NCBI RefSeq assembly: GCF_036588685.1
Contig: NC_086381.1
Coordinates: 68,207,436-68,271,435 of the forward strand
From: Mytilus trossulus
Taxonomy: Eukaryota; Mollusca; Bivalvia; Mytilida; Mytilidae
Length of the DNA stretch: 64,000 nucleotides
Direction: 5' to 3'
The notes beneath the pieces are model-generated. The model saw only the letters and a list, made by a program, of their open reading frames with translations. It had not been told where the DNA came from and ran no database searches. Below, in pieces: positions 58,181-64,000 of the stretch. The position numbers and the translations under genes were made by a program. Numbering within the stretch: the stretch's first letter is position 1; every line of letters starts with the position of its first letter.

Positions 58181-58249
58181 ACTGCACTGTTAACTTTCAA
58201 AGGTTGCGGGGAATATGTACTGGTTCAATATAATCATAATTGTAACATT

Positions 58250-58255
58250 TTTATA
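58250..58255 (-). promoter_or_regulatory. Possible TATA box of the lectin gene
   Basis: Minus-strand TATAAA lies 70 nt before the ATG at 58180, giving a predicted 5' UTR of about 40 nt. Confidence 0.4.
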
Positions 58256-60698
58256 AGGAGCATTGATTGGTTTTGTCTCTGTACCAACAATACTTTATTT
58301 GTATTCAATTTGACATCAGTGCCTTTATCATATTAGAAATCCGAAGAACATTTCTAAAAAACTAGGCAATCTAAAAAATAATAAGTAATGTATGTTTTTA
58401 GTTACGTCCAAATTTAATTATCTACAAGAGCCAACTTATAGGTATATTCTCTAATATCCTTTCCTTTTCCCTGCATTCTTTTCTTTGTAAGTTTATTCGC
58501 TGCTTGATCATATTAAGGGAAGATTTATACAAATTGATTTTAATTTAATAATCGGGAAAACTTATCAAACGAAAATCACCTCAGTAAATACAATATACTA
58601 GCTTTATAAAAATGTCCTGACGTTTTTTAATATTAAAAGTATTTATTGATTATGTCTCAAAATTGTCATTTCTAGAATAACCTTAACAAACCAAATTGTT
58701 CTAATTTGTTAAATTTTAAAACTGTGCATGCTTCCGCCAATAAGCGACAGGAATATATCGAGTAGCGGATGTCGATAATTTGTTTTTTTTTAATCAAACA
58801 GATGTCCAATATGTATGTAAATATTGTTCCTTCCGAAGCACCATAAACCATCTTCACTTTTCTATATAGTGTTATGATGATTTGTTTTTGTCTAATGTGG
58901 CCATATAACTTAAGCTTCGGCATTGAAGTAATCTCTTTAGGGTCTTTTTATATTCTTTTTTTTTTCAAGTACAAAGTCGCCTTGCTTCCCTTTCCATTAT
59001 TATCAAATATGTTCATGATATTTAGTACTAAACTATTGGCGTGTAAACGGGTTTATCAGTATAACAATGCATTGCAATTTTGAACATGTTTTTTTTTATT
59101 TAATTCATAAGTCTGAAATTGCGTGAGAAATTACTTTTATAAATGGTTATCAACGTTATAAGTCACGGTACTTGTTGACACAACGGCGCGAACACAAAAC
59201 GGGAATTTTTTTCTTATATTGTAACGTAAGATTTTATGAAGTGTCACTTGTATACTTCGGCATTCTATAGAATGATTACACTTATTAAAACATGCAACGT
59301 TTTGTTACAGAATTCACCTATTCCCCACAAGTGAGTGCCATGACCAGGATGCGACAAGATTTTACTCGATGTCTGATGCAGAAAACATAAACAGTAAAAA
59401 AGTGACGTTCCCGCGTTGTGTTCGCGTCGTATTCATAACAGTACTTTATTCTTACAACAAGACAAACATTTTATTGAAAATAAATTAGTGTTCGACAATT
59501 GACCTTAAAAATTGTACTCAAATTTAAACACCCCCCCCCCCCCCCCAAAAAAAAAACAACCTCTTATACATTTTTGGGTTATTTTCAATTTCCGCAATTG
59601 AAGGTTTGACAAAGTTAGTGATGATCATTTATTTATTTTTTTTAACTTTAACCAGTCTAAAATCAAATAATGACGATATAATACAAAATTGCTTTGCATC
59701 CCTTCTGCGTCAAAAATGTCATAGGCTCGACAAATATGTTCTATTTAATATATATTATGCCTCGCAATTGTTGTCAGCCAATCAAAATCACAGATTCTAC
59801 TGAAACATAGAAAGATGTTACTAGTTTGTAGTTTAGTCAATAAAATAGTGGTGGACAGGGTCTATGAATTTATTGAATGTATGTGTTCTACACAAGAATG
59901 AATAGTGGTCAAATTTGATTAGAGTTTCAGTGGCTTGAATATAGATTTGACAAAACCTATGAGGAAAATTGCATTTATTTGTAAATTCTGCCAATTGATT
60001 CATGTTAATACCATATAGTAACCTCTTTTATTATTTACCTCCTTCTTATTATAATTATTGCAGTTATTCTACTATTTCGTTAATAACGCAACCAAAACCT
60101 AAATTTTTTATAGTCCAACGTGCTAGATGGACTCCAGAAACTAAAGAAAATAAACCCTTGATAACAGCCTGCGTTGATAATATCTATGTTACCCATTTGT
60201 AACATATAATTTACACGAAAAAGGGTTTATATACATTCCATAGTAACAATACAACTTTCTTGTCAGAAGCAGACGATTAGAATATACAACAATTGAGAAG
60301 ACTTGTAATGTTTCAATATGTACTGAACAACATAGATATAATCAATATAGTACAACATTATATAAAGAAAAAAACCAACGCGATTTTGCTTAAAAAGGAT
60401 TGTATTTCTATACGAAGTATGACAAGATATAGTAAAAATATACTTTACGGACGTAGTATTTAAGATAACGATACAAAATTAAGACGACTATGTGGTTGGA
60501 GTGTGCTCCGTAAATGAAGTATTCATACTACTAGTATTTTAGATTAAGGCCATGGTAACGGGTCAACTGTCTAAACACATCAATGAAAACGTCTTAAATG
60601 GCAAGTCCAAACCACCGTATCTGTAGGACGCCAAAATATTTATGACAAATGACGTCACATTGTTCAGATGCTAAATACGATGCATTTTTAAGCCAAAA

Positions 60699-60930
60699 CA
60701 TTTAAATGGAACTTATTTTGATATGTGGCATTAGAATGGAGATAACTGTATTGTTTTTTTTAGCTTGGCGTTCGTAAACCGTAGATTTTACCGTCGCAAA
60801 TTTAGTTTACCTAGTGACGCGGAGCGGAGCTAGGTACACGGATATTTGAGACAGTAAAATCAAGTTAACAATACAATACAGTTATCTCCATTATAAAGCC
60901 ACATATCAAAATAGGTTCCATTTACAATGT
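60699..60930. mobile_element. Large fold-back element
   Basis: Left arm acatttaaatggaacttatt, ttgatatgtggc, atggagataactgtattgt; right arm acaatacaatacagttatct, gccacatatcaaaataggtt, ccatttacaatgt. The loop includes gcggagcggagctaggt. Arms are about 70 bp. Non-coding. Confidence 0.65.
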
Positions 60931-61723
60931 GGCGTCATATGTGGGGCCGGCCTATATTCTAGACGTATTTATAATTCTCGTACGCCTCAAAATGACTTCA
61001 TTACAGACATAAAGGAGATTGTGAGGCTCAAAATGGAACTTTTTTGATTTTTTTTTTATAAGTTAGATACCCCAAAAATTCGGAATTCAAAATGGTGGCT
61101 TTCTAAGTTACTGACTGGTAGAAAGTGGAATTGAACCCCTCAAATATTTGTCAACGTTCACTGAGGTATGAGGATAAAAAGGTGATACAGGGATGCTGGT
61201 TGATAAAAACATGGAACTGAGGCTGGAAAGTGAGCTGTAACTTAAGAACTGATTTATCAACACTCGGGCATTTGGGGGAAAAACGAAACAAAAGGAGTGA
61301 AATAAGAATATAGATTACACATTTAATATAAAAAAAAATGGCTTCATTCACAAGTATGTTTATTTTCGCTTATGAGTCTTTTGTCTTCACCCAGAACGCA
61401 AATAACAATACCAAAAACTCATCAGGTACTCGCTAATAATAATTATGGCATATATAAACAAACATATATAATGTCTATCCCCTAACTGTAGCAATATTAT
61501 AAATATACATATTCATGATTTTAGTATTGATACCCATACATACATGTAGCAACTCAGTTTCAGTCTAATCATACAAATCATATACTTATTTCTAAATACA
61601 ACAGGAAAATTATTTATACATATAACAATATCAAAATGTAAGGTAAGTGTTCACTAGATAGAGTTAAAGAACGCCTTACTTTATAACAAGAAAATGCACC
61701 CTTTGGTCGATATATTATACAGT

Positions 61724-61729
61724 TTATTC
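61724..61729 (-). terminator. Possible polyadenylation signal of the ankyrin gene
   Basis: Minus-strand AATAAA about 210 nt after the stop at 61937-61939. The position is reasonable, but it is a single motif in AT-rich DNA. Confidence 0.35.
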
Positions 61730-61936
61730 GTTTGGTGACTTTGATCCACTTTTTCAGATTTACTTTTATGAGGAAAGCTCAAAGAAACAAATATGATAAT
61801 CATGAATCTATAAAAACGGCCTCCAGCAATAAAAAAGCACCATACCGTAACGTCAGCTATTACATGATAATGTATGAGGACTACGAAGTGCACATAGAGT
61901 TGTGTTTCAACTTTTGTTATATTCATGTGAATTGAC

Positions 61937-64000
61937 TCAATCTCTTGATAGAAAGTTTACTATTTCAATATTACCACCAACACAGGCCCAATTGAATGCC
62001 GTCTGTCCTTCCTTATCTGTTACGCTAATGTCAGCACCTTTCTCTACCAGCTGTTTTACTATTGAGATATGTCCTTTACCACATGCATTCATCAGAGGCG
62101 TTTGTCCAATATCATTAGGTGTATGTATATCACAACCTTTTTCTATCAGTAAATCTACTAAATCAATATTACCTCCGGAACAAGAACAACTAAATGCCGT
62201 ATTTTCTTTCTTGTCGGTTATATAAATGTCAGCTCCTAACTGAATGAGATGGTTTACTACTGCCAAGTTCCCTTTACTACAAGCTTCCATTAGAGGTGTC
62301 CTCCTATCATTGTTAGGTTTAAGTATATCACAACCTTTTTCTATCAGTAGGTTTACTATATCAATGTTACCACCAGAACAGGACCAATAAAACAGCGTGT
62401 TTCCGTCATTGTCTGTAATGTGAATGTCAGCACCTATCTTAATAAGGCGTTTCACTAATATAAATTTTCCACTACCACAAGCTTCCATTAGAGGTGTCCT
62501 CCTATCATTGTTAGGTTTATGTAAATCACAACCTTTTTCTATCAGTAGGTTTACTATATCAATGTCACCACCAGAACAGGCCCAATAAAATGGTGTGTTC
62601 CCCTTCTTGTCTGTAATGTGAATGTCGGCACCTATCTTGATAAGGCGGTTCACTACTGCCAAGTTCCCTCTGCCACAAGCTTCTATTAGAGGTGTCCTCT
62701 TATCATTGTTAGGTTTATGTATATCACAACCTTTTTCTATCAGTAGGTTTACAATATCAATGTCACCACCAGAACAGGCCCAAGAAAACAGCGTGTTTCC
62801 TTCTTCGTCTGTTAAGGTAAGGTCAGCATCTTTCTCAATAAGACAGTCTACTACTGTCAGATGTCCTTCACCGCAAGCCCTCATAAGTGATGTCATCCCG
62901 TCATTGTTTCTGTTATGTATTTCACAACCTTTTTCTATCAGTAGGTTTACTATATCAATGTTACCACCAAAACAGGCCCAATAAAATGGTGTGTTTCTCT
63001 CAGTGTCTGTTATCTTAATGTCAGCACCTAGGTTTATAAGGCGGTTTACTACTGCCAAGTTCCCTCTACTACAAGCTTCCATTAGAGGTGTCCTCCTATC
63101 ATTGTTAGGTTTATGTTTATCACAACCTTTTTCTATCAGAAGGTTTACTATATCAATGTCACCACCAGAACATGACCAATAAAATGGTGTGTGTCCTTCC
63201 GTATCAGTAATGTGTAGGTCTACATTTTTCTTTATGAGAAGATTTACTACTGCCAATTTTCCACTATCACAAGCTTTCATAAAAGGCGTCATCAATTTAT
63301 TGTTTGGTTGGTGAATATCACAACCTTTTTCTATCAGTAGGTTTACTATATCAATGTCACCACCAGAACAGGCCCATGAAAACAGCGTGTCTCCGTCATT
63401 GTCTGTTAAGGTAAGGTCAGCATCTTTCTCAATAAGACTGTAGAATACTGTCAGATGTCCTTTTCCACAAGCCCTCATAAGTGATGTCAATCCATCATTG
63501 TTTCTGTTATGTATTTCACAACCTTTTTCTATCAGTAGGTTTACTATATCAATGTTACCACCAAAACAGGCCCAATAAAATGGTGTGTTTCTCTCAGTGT
63601 CTGTTATCTTAATGTCAGCACCTAGGTTTATAAGGCGGTTTACTACTGCCAAGTTCCCTCTACTACAAGCTTCCATTAGAGGTGTCCTCCTATCATTGTT
63701 AGGTTTATGTTTATCACAACCTTTTTCTATCAGAAGGTTTACTATATCAATGTCACCACCAGAACATGACCAATAAAATGGTGTGTGTCCTTCCGTATCA
63801 GTAATGTGTAGGTCTACATTTTTCTTTATGAGAAGATTTACTACTGCCAATTTTCCACTATCACAAGCTTTCATAAAAGGCGTCATCAATTTATTGTTTG
63901 GTTGGTGAATATCACAACCTTTTTCTATCAGTAGGTTTACTATATCAATGTCACCACCAGAACAGGCCCATGAAAACAGCGTGTTTCCGTCATTGTCTGT
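61937..64000 (-). CDS. Ankyrin-repeat protein, C-terminal part (runs off the window)
   Basis: One uninterrupted frame of 687 residues from the window edge to the stop; the start lies outside. The Met at 63889 is inside a repeat and should not be taken as the start. It consists of about 20 ankyrin repeats of 33 residues in alternating pairs: an A type (RTPLMEACSRGNLAVVNRLI, then xxGADIxITD) and a B type (NTPFYWACSGGDIDIVNLLI, then EKGCDIHKPNND). This gives a 66-residue (198-bp) double unit and a higher-order block of six repeats (594 bp) duplicated at 63296-63889 and 62702-63295. It ends NFLSRD. No membrane segment or other domain is visible here. In bivalves such arrays often form the C-terminal half of large NTPase-ankyrin proteins, but that cannot be checked here. 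Role: protein binding. Confidence 0.88.
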   Translation of the reverse strand, partial: TDNDGNTLFSWACSGGDIDIVNLLIEKGCDIHQPNNKLMTPFMKACDSGKLAVVNLLIKKNVDLHITDTEGHTPFYWSCSGGDIDIVNLLIEKGCDKHKPNNDRRTPLMEACSRGNLAVVNRLINLGADIKITDTERNTPFYWACFGGNIDIVNLLIEKGCEIHNRNNDGLTSLMRACGKGHLTVFYSLIEKDADLTLTDNDGDTLFSWACSGGDIDIVNLLIEKGCDIHQPNNKLMTPFMKACDSGKLAVVNLLIKKNVDLHITDTEGHTPFYWSCSGGDIDIVNLLIEKGCDKHKPNNDRRTPLMEACSRGNLAVVNRLINLGADIKITDTERNTPFYWACFGGNIDIVNLLIEKGCEIHNRNNDGMTSLMRACGEGHLTVVDCLIEKDADLTLTDEEGNTLFSWACSGGDIDIVNLLIEKGCDIHKPNNDKRTPLIEACGRGNLAVVNRLIKIGADIHITDKKGNTPFYWACSGGDIDIVNLLIEKGCDLHKPNNDRRTPLMEACGSGKFILVKRLIKIGADIHITDNDGNTLFYWSCSGGNIDIVNLLIEKGCDILKPNNDRRTPLMEACSKGNLAVVNHLIQLGADIYITDKKENTAFSCSCSGGNIDLVDLLIEKGCDIHTPNDIGQTPLMNACGKGHISIVKQLVEKGADISVTDKEGQTAFNWACVGGNIEIVNFLSRD
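62702..63889 (-). repeat. 594-bp tandem duplication within the ankyrin gene
   Basis: Landmark words recur exactly 594 bp apart, for example aaaggcgtcatcaatttatt (63281 and 63875) and tcctcctatcattgttaggt (about 63090 and 63684). The copies match almost base for base over roughly the first 400 bp and diverge in the part encoding the LTVFYSLI/LTVVDCLI repeat. The same block seems to start again at the window edge, so a third copy may follow. Confidence 0.8.

Larger units (their letters stand above)
58181..61936. other. Intergenic region without recognised genes
   Basis: I see no exon with support. Contents: low-complexity C and A runs at 59531-59562, the large hairpin at 60699-60930, and AT-rich sequence with short unsupported frames (58672-58923, 59606-59803, 61151-61351). 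Confidence 0.5.

Noticed and set aside
61902-63776. Plus-strand open frames opposite the ankyrin gene
   Set aside because: They recur with the repeat unit and are mirror images of the ankyrin coding sequence.
1-64000. tRNA or rRNA genes
   Set aside because: I found no convincing cloverleaf with A and B boxes and no rRNA-like conserved stretch; short matches could be missed without a search.

Overview
The window is AT-rich animal DNA. It has spliced genes with short exons and long introns, a heavy load of fold-back/MITE-like repeats, and decayed retroelements. The gene content points to a bivalve mollusc, most likely a mussel (Mytilus or a close relative); this is an inference. The supporting genes are two small secreted Cys-rich genes of the bivalve protease-inhibitor style, a secreted Apple/PAN plus C-type-lectin protein, and a long ankyrin-repeat protein.

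Layout. 1-9056: no gene found, only repeats and hairpin elements. 9057-12927 (+): complete three-exon gene for an 89-residue secreted peptide with 12 cysteines; its second intron holds a 1.5-kb inverted-repeat element with a 5-bp target duplication. 12928-24391: repeats, a 284-bp MITE with a 9-bp target duplication, a decayed Penelope-like retroelement, and a duplicated segment of unknown origin. 24392-34033 (+): ten exons of an SLC17/sialin-type anion transporter (523 residues seen; the first coding exon was not found). 34034-39577: retroelement fragments and repeats. 39631-51035 (+): the most striking locus. It has a signal-peptide exon, a short spacer exon, then 15 tandem exons that each encode one 30-32-residue six-Cys, His-rich module. 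Every module starts with Gln and is preceded by a dibasic KR or RR pair split by an intron. 51180-55031: repeats and LINE remnants. 55032-58180 (-): complete three-exon gene for a 243-residue Apple/PAN plus C-type lectin protein. 58181-61936: no gene seen. 61937-64000 (-): 3' part of an ankyrin-repeat gene that runs off the window edge and carries a recent internal 594-bp duplication.

The 15-module gene and the 12-Cys gene share their start: a roughly 35-nt signal-peptide exon ending in phase 1 at G|GTGAGT, followed by modules with a C-x-C ending. They may be distant relatives. If the dibasic sites are cleaved, the large gene encodes a 506-residue precursor releasing up to 15 near-identical peptides. 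Its exons are all phase 2-2, so skipping or copy-number change keeps the frame. Each donor also reads as an in-frame stop, so intron retention would give shorter precursors ending at the same residues. Gene models were built by eye from splice signals, phase and family resemblance; no search was run.
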